From assembly GCA_025356505.1 (NCBI GenBank), contig JANXSV010000013.1, positions 1-5,654 of the forward strand: 5,654 nucleotides of DNA, in the 5' to 3' direction. A program made the translations under genes and the position numbers. This document shows, piece after piece, positions 1 to 5,654 of the stretch (position 1 is the first letter of the stretch; every line of letters starts with the position of its first letter). The notes under the pieces were generated by a model. It saw only the letters and a list, made by a program, of their open reading frames with translations. It ran no database searches and had not been told where the DNA came from. This DNA comes from Methylovirgula sp. GTDB lineage: Bacteria; Pseudomonadota; Alphaproteobacteria; Rhizobiales; Beijerinckiaceae.

Positions 1-771
1 CAGAAGCTGAGTGTGCAAATATTCGTTGCCGGCACAAATGCTAACCGGCTCTAGCGATAAATCGGCACGGTCGGCGTCGGACACATATCCGCCAGCCTCG
101 CGCACCATGACCGCGCCTGCTGCCACATCCCATGCCTGCAAATTGCGCTGCCAAAGCGCATCGAAGCGACCGGCTGCGACATAGGCCAAATCAAGCGCCG
201 AGGCGCCATAGGAGCGAACACCGGAGGCATGCGCCATGATGTTGGCGAGTTCACCTTTAAACTTGGCGTGCTCCTTGGCCTTACCGATGTGAGGAAGGCA
301 ACCACCGATCAAAGCATCGGCCATTTCGCGCCGCGCAGACACGCGCAAACGGCGGTTGTTGTGAAAGGCGCCCTGACCTTTTTCAGCAACATACATGTCC
401 TCGGTTGCAGGATTGTAGACAAGGCCCGCAACCAGTTGCCCCTCACGCTCCAGCGCAACCGAAATGGCAAAGTGCGGAATACCGTGCAGAAAGTTGGTGG
501 TGCCATCGAGCGGGTCGATAATCCAGCGGTGGGATTTGTCAGCTCCTTCAACGGTGCCGGATTCTTCCATGAGGAAGCCGTAGCCGGGTCGCGCCTTGGA
601 GAGTTCCTCGAACAGGGTTTTTTCTGCGCGGCGATCTGCAGCAGAGACAAAATCCCCCGGGCCCTTCATGGACACTTGCAGATTTTCGATTTCGCCAAAG
701 TCACGCTTCAGCGCACGTCCTGTTTTAATGGCAGCAGCGGTCATCACAGTCATCAAGGCGGAACGGATCAT
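1..771 (-). CDS. suhB: SuhB-like inositol-1-monophosphatase, C-terminus cut by window edge
   Basis: The product belongs to the Mg2+-dependent inositol monophosphatase family, whose members hydrolyse inositol-1-phosphate or related small phosphomonoesters in the cytoplasm; the E. coli homologue SuhB also binds transcription antitermination complexes. Reading from 771, 257 codons stay open to the window edge. The metal-binding motifs are all visible: MEES with E69/E70, the IIDPLDGTTNF box with D86 and D89 as ligands, and WDVAAG with W214 and D215. The last visible residues, NEYLHTQLL, match the family end, so only about 4 to 10 residues are missing from a usual length near 260-266. The start is chosen because MIRSALMTVM matches the start of rhizobial SuhB proteins; an AGAGA-type ribosome site lies about 5 nt upstream. 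It is the last gene of the ThiE-like/Sel1 group. Family certain; the exact substrate cannot be read from sequence (HisN-type or CysQ-type activity is possible but less likely). Confidence 0.93.
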   Translation of the reverse strand, partial: MIRSALMTVMTAAAIKTGRALKRDFGEIENLQVSMKGPGDFVSAADRRAEKTLFEELSKARPGYGFLMEESGTVEGADKSHRWIIDPLDGTTNFLHGIPHFAISVALEREGQLVAGLVYNPATEDMYVAEKGQGAFHNNRRLRVSARREMADALIGGCLPHIGKAKEHAKFKGELANIMAHASGVRSYGASALDLAYVAAGRFDALWQRNLQAWDVAAGAVMVREAGGYVSDADRADLSLEPVSICAGNEYLHTQLL

Positions 772-830
772 CTTGGTCTCTTTGCAGATTTCAAATAGCG
801 AAGGGAGGGGCGAGACAAATGCCCGCCGCC

Positions 831-849
831 TGCTCCATGTGCAGGAGCA
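831..849 (-). other. Small hairpin between the Sel1 gene and suhB
   Basis: A 6-bp perfect stem (TGCTCC at 831-836, GGAGCA at 844-849) with a 7-nt loop lies in the 106-nt gap between the Sel1 stop and the suhB start. No T tract follows on the minus strand, so it is not a standard intrinsic terminator. It could stabilise or pause an mRNA 3' end, or be chance. The rest of this gap shows no open reading frame or promoter that I can support. Confidence 0.3.
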
Positions 850-877
850 AAGCGGCAAGGTCAAGTTTTTGCTGGGT

Positions 878-1918
878 CTAGGTGCCCAAATAGTGCTCGA
901 CTTCGCTCTGAACTCTCGCTTTTTCGTCGGGTGTCAGGCTGTTGAGCACACCATCGAGCCACTCATCCGGCAGGCCTCTGGCCCGCGCGATCACGTGCCA
1001 GGTGGCAGCTTTCACTCTATCCTGAGTGATACCGCGCCCGGATGCATAGAGCCGCGCCACCCGGTTCTGTGCGATTGGATTGCCGCCCACCGCGGCCTTG
1101 AGGAACCAATTTGCGGCCATTGTTTCGTCTTTGGGGACACCAATGCCGTTGAACAGCATGACACCAATTTCGACCATGGAATTAATGTGCTTTTCCTGTG
1201 CGGCCTTGAGCAGCAAGCTGGCCGCCTCTGCCGGATTTTTCTCAACGCCCTGGCCTTCGCGAAGTAACAAACCAAGCGAATAAAGCGCATCGAGATCACC
1301 CAGATCAGCCGCCTTGCGGAACAATGTTGCCGCTTTGGCAAAATCTTTGGTGACGCCGTCACCCTCAATGGCCAGCACACCGAGATTGTAGAGCGCGCCC
1401 GGGTGATTTTGTGCGGCGGCCTTCTCCAGAAACGCCTTTGCGCCCGGCTTATCCTTATCGGTGCCACTGCCCTCAAGCTTCTGCAAAGCCAAAGCGAACT
1501 GGGCATTTTTGTCGCCGCGCTGCGCCGCTAAGGCGAACCAACGAAAAGCCTCGGACGGATTGCGCTTGAGACCGAGCCCTTCGAGATATAGCTCACCGAT
1601 CAGCACCATGGCGGGGGCATCATTCGGGTCACTGTCAATGCGTTTGGTGGCCTCTCCAAACGCGGCCAAATATTTACCCATCTGATAGGCACCAAAGGCG
1701 AGGTCCGGCCTTTGGGCTGTGTCCGGCGCTATGGGAGCAGGGACAGGAACAGGAACAGGAACAGGAGCGGGCGTTACAGGCGCAGGCGCAGGCGCAGGCG
1801 CAATAGTTTGAGGCTGGTTTTTCGGCACGGGTTCTTTTTTCGGCGGGCTGGCCGCGAGCGCGCCCTGCGATACCGCCAGCAGCGCCACGCCAACAGAAAA
1901 GAACACGCGTGTCTTCAT
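878..1918 (-). CDS. Exported Sel1-repeat (TPR-like) protein with Pro-rich linker
   Basis: A 346-residue protein of unknown specific role, predicted to be exported. Residues 1-22 form a Sec signal peptide (MKTR, hydrophobic FFSVGVALLAV, then SQGALA with a likely cleavage after A22); there is no lipobox cysteine. Residues 24-66 are a flexible Pro-rich linker made of Ala-Pro and Pro-Val dipeptides. Residues 101-316 hold six Sel1 repeats of exactly 36 residues each (starts at 101, 137, 173, 209, 245, 281), with the usual Ala/Gly spacing and EGxGVxKD-type turns. A short tail to 346 is probably helical. Sel1 repeats form alpha-solenoids that bind other proteins, so a scaffold or adaptor in the periplasm is the likely role. 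I chose the ATG at 1918 because it begins the signal peptide and follows an AAGG 4 nt away. An in-frame ATG at 1990 would add 24 residues before the signal peptide and overlap the upstream gene. The start lies 10 nt after the ThiE-like stop, so the two genes are probably cotranscribed and perhaps translationally coupled. Confidence 0.9.
   Translation of the reverse strand: MKTRVFFSVGVALLAVSQGALAASPPKKEPVPKNQPQTIAPAPAPAPVTPAPVPVPVPVPAPIAPDTAQRPDLAFGAYQMGKYLAAFGEATKRIDSDPNDAPAMVLIGELYLEGLGLKRNPSEAFRWFALAAQRGDKNAQFALALQKLEGSGTDKDKPGAKAFLEKAAAQNHPGALYNLGVLAIEGDGVTKDFAKAATLFRKAADLGDLDALYSLGLLLREGQGVEKNPAEAASLLLKAAQEKHINSMVEIGVMLFNGIGVPKDETMAANWFLKAAVGGNPIAQNRVARLYASGRGITQDRVKAATWHVIARARGLPDEWLDGVLNSLTPDEKARVQSEVEHYLGT
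1738..1767. repeat. Hexanucleotide tandem repeat, about five CAGGAA units
   Basis: Five consecutive 6-bp units on the plus strand (first and last each with one change) sit inside the Sel1 gene. On the coding strand they read as Pro-Val dipeptides of the linker. A unit of two codons keeps the frame when copies are gained or lost, so only linker length would vary. Confidence 0.85.
1777..1800. repeat. Hexanucleotide tandem repeat, four CAGGCG units
   Basis: Four perfect 6-bp units on the plus strand, 9 bp from the CAGGAA array. They encode the Ala-Pro dipeptides at about residues 40-47 of the Sel1 protein. The two arrays differ only at the last two bases of the unit, which suggests a shared origin by slippage followed by divergence. 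Confidence 0.85.
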
Positions 1919-1928
1919 CAAACCTTGC

Positions 1929-2552
1929 TCATTCAGCCGGAGTGTTGTCGCGAATGGTTTGCGCGATTGCTGTGAGCTTGGCTGCCACATCCTCGTGTGT
2001 CCACAGCCAATCTCCCAAAGCGATAAAATCTGCCCCGGCTGCGGTCAGCGGCGCGATATCTTCTTCACGCGGGGCGTAACCAATGCACGGCACATTGAAA
2101 ATTTCGGCCCACCAATGGACGCGCTCAAGGGTCTTGCTGATGTTTGGCACAAATCCGTCTTTGCTGGGTTCGCCAAACATTAGAAAATCGATGTCCAATT
2201 CTCCGGCGGTCATACACTCGTCTTTGGTTTTGAGATTGTACGCGCCGACAATTGATTTGGGCCGCAATGTTTCTACAGCACTGCGCAGGCTCTCACCTGC
2301 GCCGCTGATCTGCGCACCATCCGCTCCGACGCGGGCAACAAGCTGCGCATCATTGTCGACGATCAGCGCTGCCCCCGCGCCTTGCACAACCGGAGCCAGT
2401 TCCTTGGCGAGCTTCTTGATATCACCGGCCTCGGCCGCGCGCACCAAAACGCAGGCCACTTTTGTGGCCGCCAGAGCCAGCGCCAGTTTGGGTGCGAATT
2501 CAGCCGCATCGGCCAGCTTCGGTGTGTAGAGATAAAGATGAATGCGACGCAT
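1929..2552 (-). CDS. ThiE/TenI-fold (thiamine-phosphate-synthase-like) protein, activity uncertain
   Basis: A 207-residue protein with the layout of the thiamine phosphate synthase/TenI (beta/alpha)8 barrel family. Visible landmarks are strand VACVLVR with R38 (place of the family's QxRxK), VDNDAQLVARVGADGAQISG at 65-84 (like the family's INDR...GADGVHLGQ) with N67/D68 kept, and AAGADFIALGDW at 171-182 (last barrel strands). Several synthase features are missing: the Lys of QxRxK is A40, the Asp after GQ is not evident, the GVS strand reads VGAYN, the GPxFPTxTK loop reads FGEPSKDG, and the GGI near the phosphate site reads GYAP. It may therefore not make thiamine phosphate. No thiC, thiG, thiD or thiM is in view. 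The start at 2552 is preferred: an in-frame ATG at 2624 would place the fba terminator inside the coding region. The ribosome site before 2552 is weak. It is the first gene of the group that continues with Sel1 and suhB. Databases often name such genes thiE; I leave the symbol empty. Confidence 0.8.
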   Translation of the reverse strand: MRRIHLYLYTPKLADAAEFAPKLALALAATKVACVLVRAAEAGDIKKLAKELAPVVQGAGAALIVDNDAQLVARVGADGAQISGAGESLRSAVETLRPKSIVGAYNLKTKDECMTAGELDIDFLMFGEPSKDGFVPNISKTLERVHWWAEIFNVPCIGYAPREEDIAPLTAAGADFIALGDWLWTHEDVAAKLTAIAQTIRDNTPAE

Positions 2553-2583
2553 CTGAGCAATCCGTTTGTATGAGCTTACACCC

Positions 2584-2612
2584 AATAAAAAGGGCGGCAA
2601 AAGGGCCGCCCT
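2584..2612 (-). terminator. Rho-independent terminator after fba
   Basis: On the minus strand a perfect 8-bp GC-rich stem (AGGGCGGC pairing with GCCGCCCT; plus positions 2591-2598 and 2605-2612) with a 6-nt loop is followed directly by TTTTATT. It lies 23 nt past the fba stop codon and ends 31 nt before the ThiE-like start. It should end most transcription from fba and so separates the two groups of genes, unless read-through feeds the downstream group. Confidence 0.88.
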
Positions 2613-2635
2613 GCCTTTATCCATTTAAAAGCAAA

Positions 2636-3652
2636 TTATGCCTGTTCGACTGCCATGCTCCACTGCCCCAGGGCGGCCAGACGGTTCATTTTGGCGCGAT
2701 GGCTGAAAGCCGCTTGTGCCGCTTTAATGTTAGCCGGGTTTCCGCTCCAGGCTTTCTGCGCAGCGAATTGAAGAGCGCGACCATAGGAAAAGCTGACTTT
2801 CCAGGGCAGTTGCTTAGCATTGATGGCGTTTAGATTTGCCGTTGCTTCAACGTCACCCTGTCCACCGGACAAAAACATGATTCCCGGCACAGCAACCGGA
2901 ACACAATTGTTGAACAAGCGGATCGTATGCGCGGCGACCTGTTCAGGGCTGGCCTGATGCGCATGCTTTTTGCCGGCAATGGCCATATTCGGTTTCAGAA
3001 TTGCGCCCTCAAGGAAGACACGGGCATGATAAAGTTCCGCAAACACTGTTTTGAGCACATGCTGGGTTACGTCATAGCAACGCTCGATGGAATGATCGCC
3101 GTCCATCAGCACTTCGGGCTCAATGATCGGCACGATATCGGCCTGTTGGCACAGCGCGGCGTAGCGGGCGAGGAGCTGCGCATTTGCGTGGATGTTTGCG
3201 CTCGTGGGGATACCGTTGCCGATATCGATCACCGCGCGCCATTTGGCGAAGCGCGCACCGAGCTTGAAATAATCTTCGAGGCGCTTTTCCAGACCGTCGA
3301 GACCAGAGGTTACCACTTCACCGGGGAAGCCCGGCATTGGCACAGGCGAAGTATCAACCTTGATGCCGGGAATTGACCCGGCAGCTTCGATGATTTTGAC
3401 CAGCGGCGTGCCATCTGCCGCGCTCTGGCGAATGGTCTCGTCGAAAAGAATCACGCCCGAGATGTCTCGCTGCATTGGTTCTGCGGTGCGGAATAAAAAT
3501 TCACGATAGTCGCGCCGGTTGGTCTCGGTATTTTCGACATTGATAGCGTCGAAGCGTTTCTTGATGGAGCTCGTGCCCTCATCCGCCGCCAGGAGACCCT
3601 TGCCGTCCGCCACCATGGCATGGGCGGTGCTTACCAATAAATCCTTATTCAT
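2636..3652 (-). CDS. fba: Class I fructose-1,6-bisphosphate aldolase
   Basis: The enzyme cleaves fructose-1,6-bisphosphate to dihydroxyacetone phosphate and glyceraldehyde-3-phosphate, or joins them in gluconeogenesis or the Calvin cycle, through a Schiff base and without metal. The 338-residue sequence is of the animal/plant-like class I type. Catalytic residues are in place: D24 in ADEGTSS, K98 in PGIKVD, K137 in FAKWR, E178 and E180 in IIEPEVL, the Schiff-base lysine K220 in AILKPNM, and phosphate-binding S262-G263-G264 and R292 (SYGRAL). It is about 25 residues shorter than rabbit muscle aldolase (363) and ends in VEQA, lacking the C-terminal Tyr that the muscle enzyme uses in proton transfer. 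A GGGAG ribosome site (3659-3663) sits 6 nt before the ATG. It follows pgk after 141 nt and ends before a strong terminator. Symbol fba or fbaB would both be used. Confidence 0.97.
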   Translation of the reverse strand: MNKDLLVSTAHAMVADGKGLLAADEGTSSIKKRFDAINVENTETNRRDYREFLFRTAEPMQRDISGVILFDETIRQSAADGTPLVKIIEAAGSIPGIKVDTSPVPMPGFPGEVVTSGLDGLEKRLEDYFKLGARFAKWRAVIDIGNGIPTSANIHANAQLLARYAALCQQADIVPIIEPEVLMDGDHSIERCYDVTQHVLKTVFAELYHARVFLEGAILKPNMAIAGKKHAHQASPEQVAAHTIRLFNNCVPVAVPGIMFLSGGQGDVEATANLNAINAKQLPWKVSFSYGRALQFAAQKAWSGNPANIKAAQAAFSHRAKMNRLAALGQWSMAVEQA

Positions 3653-3793
3653 CCTGTGCTCCCGAGCGGTCGTTCAAATTAGCTGTGCCAAACCATAGCC
3701 AATAAGGCTTAATTTTACGCTGATACTTTTGCCCAATAGGTCTTGGGCGCCGGCATCCGAGCCTGTTTTGGCGCCGCCTGATTTGGGTGAGCG
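3653..3793 (-). other. Intergenic leader between pgk and fba with small inverted repeats
   Basis: This 141-nt gap has no supported gene. It holds a 6-bp stem GCCCAA/TTGGGC (3731-3736 with 3743-3748, loop 6 nt), two copies of the palindrome GGCGCC (3746-3751 and 3770-3775), and an AT-rich imperfect dyad AAATTAGC / GCTTAATTT (3676-3683 and 3707-3715). None of the hairpins carries a T tail on the minus strand, so I do not call a pgk terminator. The AT-rich part just upstream of fba could hold a promoter or operator (for example TTATTG, 18 nt, TAATTT), but the match to a sigma-70 consensus is only partial. Confidence 0.35.
3659..3663 (-). promoter_or_regulatory. Shine-Dalgarno of fba
   Basis: GGGAG on the minus strand, 6 nt from the ATG at 3652. 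Good match and spacing; it confirms the fba start, which also agrees with the family N-terminus. Confidence 0.7.
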
Positions 3794-4990
3794 TTATTTA
3801 CGCCGCAGCGCCTCAACGCCCGGCAGAACCTTACCTTCAAGCCATTCCAGAAATGCGCCGCCTGCCGTGGAAATATAGGTGAAACGGTCAGCCGCTCCGG
3901 CCTGGTTGAGCGCCGAAACAGTATCACCGCCACCTGCCACCGAGAGCAGCTTGCCCTGCGCTGTCAGTTCCGCCGCCGCGCGGGCAATCTGGTTGGTGCC
4001 GTGATCAAACGGGGTCAGCTCAAATGCGCCGAAGGGGCCGTTCCAGACCAGCGTTTTGATGGATTTTAGTTTCTGCTTTAGCAAGGCTTCGGTTTTCGGG
4101 CCGATATCGAGCATCATCTCGTCTGCGGCCACATGGTCAACATCGACATGGCGATGTGCGGCATTGGCTTTAAATTCCCTGGCCACCGTCGCATCGACGG
4201 GAAGCATGATTTCGCAGTTGGCCGCGGTCGCCGCACGCAAAATCTCGCGGGCTGTGTCCGCAAGGTCTTTTTCGCAGAGGGATTTGCCCACGTCTTTGCC
4301 CATCGCAAAAAGAAACGTGTTGGCCATGCCGCCCGCAATCACCAAAACATCGACTTTTTTTACAAGATTGCCAAGCAGTTCTAGTTTCGACGATACTTTT
4401 GCGCCGCCGACCACGGCCATGACTGGATGCTCAGGCTTTTCGAGCGCAATTGTCAGCGCGTCCAATTCCTGCTGCATGGCGCGCCCCGCGAAACTGGGGA
4501 GGTAGTTCGCCAATCCTTCGGTTGACGCATGTGCACGATGCGCCACGGAAAAGGCATCATTGACGAAGATATCGCCGAGTTTAGCCAGTTCCGCAGCGTG
4601 GGCAGGGTCGTTGGTCTCCTCGGCCTTGTAAAAGCGGGTGTTTTCCAGCAGCAGGACATCGCCGTTATGCATTTTCGCGATGGCGTCCTGCGCAACTTTG
4701 CCAATACTGTCCGCGGCAAAAGCCACTGGCGTACCCAGATGCTGTGCCAGTACAGCAGCAACAGGGCGCAACGAATTTGCCGTATCGGGACCATTTTTAG
4801 GGCGGCCAAAATGCGCCAGCAGGATAGCTTTGCCGCCCTTTTCCGAGATTTCCCGCAAGGTTGGCAAGATGCGCTCAATGCGCGTGGCATCCGAAACTTT
4901 GCCGTTTTCCATGGGGACATTCAAATCAACCCGCAGCAAAATGCGCTTGCCGGAAAGATCTGCAGACTCGAGCGTGTTAAAATCCGACAT
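3794..4990 (-). CDS. pgk: Phosphoglycerate kinase
   Basis: Cytoplasmic enzyme that interconverts 1,3-bisphosphoglycerate + ADP and 3-phosphoglycerate + ATP in glycolysis, gluconeogenesis and the Calvin cycle. The 398 residues match the usual bacterial length. The N-terminal 3-phosphoglycerate domain shows RVDLNVP (20-26, with D22 and N24), R37, HFGRP (60-64), R119 in ENTRF and DAFSVAHR (145-152). The C-terminal nucleotide domain shows GGAKVSSK (195-202), GGMANTFL (220-227), GPFGAFE (318-324), GGGDTVSA (353-360) and the closing [14 protein letters not shown]...LPGVEAL. No key residue appears lost. The start is supported by the family N-terminus and by a strong GAGGTG ribosome site. Only 10 nt separate it from the stop of the upstream transporter gene, and fba follows. 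The glyceraldehyde-3-phosphate dehydrogenase gene, often found just upstream of pgk in bacteria, is not adjacent here. Confidence 0.98.
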   Translation of the reverse strand: MSDFNTLESADLSGKRILLRVDLNVPMENGKVSDATRIERILPTLREISEKGGKAILLAHFGRPKNGPDTANSLRPVAAVLAQHLGTPVAFAADSIGKVAQDAIAKMHNGDVLLLENTRFYKAEETNDPAHAAELAKLGDIFVNDAFSVAHRAHASTEGLANYLPSFAGRAMQQELDALTIALEKPEHPVMAVVGGAKVSSKLELLGNLVKKVDVLVIAGGMANTFLFAMGKDVGKSLCEKDLADTAREILRAATAANCEIMLPVDATVAREFKANAAHRHVDVDHVAADEMMLDIGPKTEALLKQKLKSIKTLVWNGPFGAFELTPFDHGTNQIARAAAELTAQGKLLSVAGGGDTVSALNQAGAADRFTYISTAGGAFLEWLEGKVLPGVEALRRK

Positions 4991-4994
4991 TGTT

Positions 4995-5000
4995 CACCTC
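4995..5000 (-). promoter_or_regulatory. Shine-Dalgarno of pgk, abutting the upstream stop codon
   Basis: GAGGTG on the minus strand, 4 nt from the pgk ATG and directly after the TAA of the transporter gene (5001-5003). The placement suits translational coupling: ribosomes ending the transporter would release right at the pgk ribosome site. Confidence 0.75.
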
Positions 5001-5654
5001 TTAAACGGGAGAAACGTGCTTCATATTTGGCAAAAACAGCGCCAGAAGTCCGATGACAGGGAGATAGGCACAAAGCTGGAAAGCATATTCCACGCTGGTT
5101 TTATCGGCGATAATGCCAAGAGCCGCCGCCCCAATACCGCCCATGCCAAAGGCAAAGCCGAAAAAAAGGCCGGCGATGACCCCGGTCCGCCCCGGCACCA
5201 GGTCTTGCGCATAGACCACGATGGCGGAGAAGGCGGAGGCCAAAATCAGCCCGATCGGAACTGTGAGCGCTGCTGTCCAGAATAGATTTGCGTGCGGCAA
5301 GGCCAGCGTAAACGGCAGTACGCCCAGAATTGAGCCCAGCATCACCGGTTTGCGACCGATCTTGTCGCCAAGCGGTCCGCCAAGAAATGTGCCCGCGGCA
5401 GTGGCAAACAAAAACAGAAACAGAAACAGCTGCGCCGAGGATACCGACACCTGAAATTTGGAGATGAGATAAAATGTCAGATAAGTGCTGATGGAAGCGA
5501 GATAGACAAATTTCGAAAACATCAGCGCGACGAGAATCGCGATGGAGCGCACAACCGTGACGCGCGGCAGCGTGACTGTGCCCGAAGGCCGAAGCGCGGC
5601 GGTTTTTTTGGCGGCGAGCTTCCTCGCATACCAGCGCCCGACATTAAACAGCAC
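5001..5654 (-). CDS. MFS transporter, Fsr (fosmidomycin resistance)-like, C-terminal half; 5' part outside window
   Basis: The visible 217 codons (stop at 5001-5003) are the C-terminal half of an inner-membrane major facilitator transporter. After a charged, basic stretch (about residues 8-31, the likely central cytoplasmic loop) come about six hydrophobic segments: roughly 35-55, 57-66 running on to 72-95, 104-120, 124-147, 158-181 and 190-209. The MFS motif A repeat GPLGDKIGRK (93-102) sits between two of them. The stretches LGSILGVLPFTLALPHANLFWT, ASAFSAIVVYAQDLVPGR and AGLFFGFAFGMGGIGAAALG resemble, from memory, E. coli Fsr and its alphaproteobacterial relatives, which export fosmidomycin and other drugs; the natural substrate is unknown. 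The frame is open to the window edge, where the first codon is GTG, so the true start lies outside. Family MFS is near certain; Fsr subfamily is likely but rests on recall, not a search. Confidence 0.88.
   Translation of the reverse strand: MLFNVGRWYARKLAAKKTAALRPSGTVTLPRVTVVRSIAILVALMFSKFVYLASISTYLTFYLISKFQVSVSSAQLFLFLFLFATAAGTFLGGPLGDKIGRKPVMLGSILGVLPFTLALPHANLFWTAALTVPIGLILASAFSAIVVYAQDLVPGRTGVIAGLFFGFAFGMGGIGAAALGIIADKTSVEYAFQLCAYLPVIGLLALFLPNMKHVSPV

Noticed and set aside
309..650. Minus-strand open frame of 113 codons in another frame over suhB
   Set aside because: Overlaps the suhB frame entirely; its translation is rich in Arg, Pro and Ser, as expected for an off-frame reading of GC-rich coding DNA.
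229..798. Long plus-strand open frame (189 codons) opposite suhB
   Set aside because: It is antisense to a coding frame with all inositol monophosphatase motifs, and its product resembles no family I know.
1919..1990. N-terminal extension of the Sel1 protein from the ATG at 1990
   Set aside because: It would bury the signal peptide 24 residues inside the protein and overlap the ThiE-like gene by about 60 nt.
2083..2529. Plus-strand open frame (148 codons) opposite the ThiE-like gene
   Set aside because: Ser/Ala-rich low-complexity product antisense to a recognisable barrel protein.
2553..2603. Possible sigma-70 promoter for the ThiE-like gene (TTGCCG, 16 nt, TAAGCT)
   Set aside because: The -10 element matches only three of six consensus positions, and the -35 lies inside the terminator stem.
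2553..2624. N-terminal extension of the ThiE-like protein from the ATG at 2624
   Set aside because: It would translate through the intrinsic terminator of fba, and family members begin near the first beta strand (RRIHLYLYT).
3673..3693. Possible sigma-54 promoter (TGGCAC followed by TTTGAA) upstream of fba
   Set aside because: The spacing between the GG and GC elements is off by about two bases and the GC of the -12 box is absent.
3715..3933. Minus-strand 72-codon frame overlapping the end of pgk and the pgk-fba gap
   Set aside because: Most of it is an off-frame reading of the pgk C-terminus; no ribosome site or domain seen.
4529..5285. Plus-strand open frames (175 and 215 codons) opposite pgk and the transporter
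   Set aside because: Both span the pgk-transporter junction on the opposite strand and show no domain; the minus-strand frames are certain.

Overview
The window looks like the core-metabolism chromosome of an alphaproteobacterium, most likely of the order Hyphomicrobiales (Rhizobiales). The reasons are the SuhB-type inositol monophosphatase, which I recognise as very like the rhizobial proteins, and the order pgk - class I fba - ThiE-like - Sel1 protein - inositol monophosphatase, which I know from that group. Taxonomy is inferred from protein resemblance and gene order only; no search was run. All five complete or nearly complete genes and the partial transporter gene lie on the minus strand, so the window reads right to left.

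Right part (5654 to 3794): the C-terminal half of a 12-helix MFS transporter, resembling the fosmidomycin-resistance (Fsr) family, enters from the right edge. After a 10-nt gap that holds a strong Shine-Dalgarno sequence comes phosphoglycerate kinase (pgk). Centre (3793 to 2584): a 141-nt leader with small inverted repeats, then a class I (Schiff-base) fructose-bisphosphate aldolase (fba), closed by a clear intrinsic terminator at 2584-2612. Left part (2552 to 1): a ThiE-fold protein of uncertain activity, 10 nt further a secreted protein with six exact 36-residue Sel1 repeats, then after 106 nt SuhB-like inositol monophosphatase, which runs off the left edge with only a few C-terminal residues missing.

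Pgk and Fba supply lower- and mid-glycolysis/gluconeogenesis (or Calvin cycle) steps. The three genes beyond the terminator have no obvious metabolic tie to them or to each other. No RNA genes, mobile elements, CRISPR arrays or phage genes were seen. No stretch over 300 bases lacks a gene. I found no convincing new multi-gene system; the points most worth a second look are the ThiE-like protein that lacks several thiamine-phosphate-synthase motifs, the hexanucleotide repeats in the Sel1 gene, and the MFS-pgk junction.
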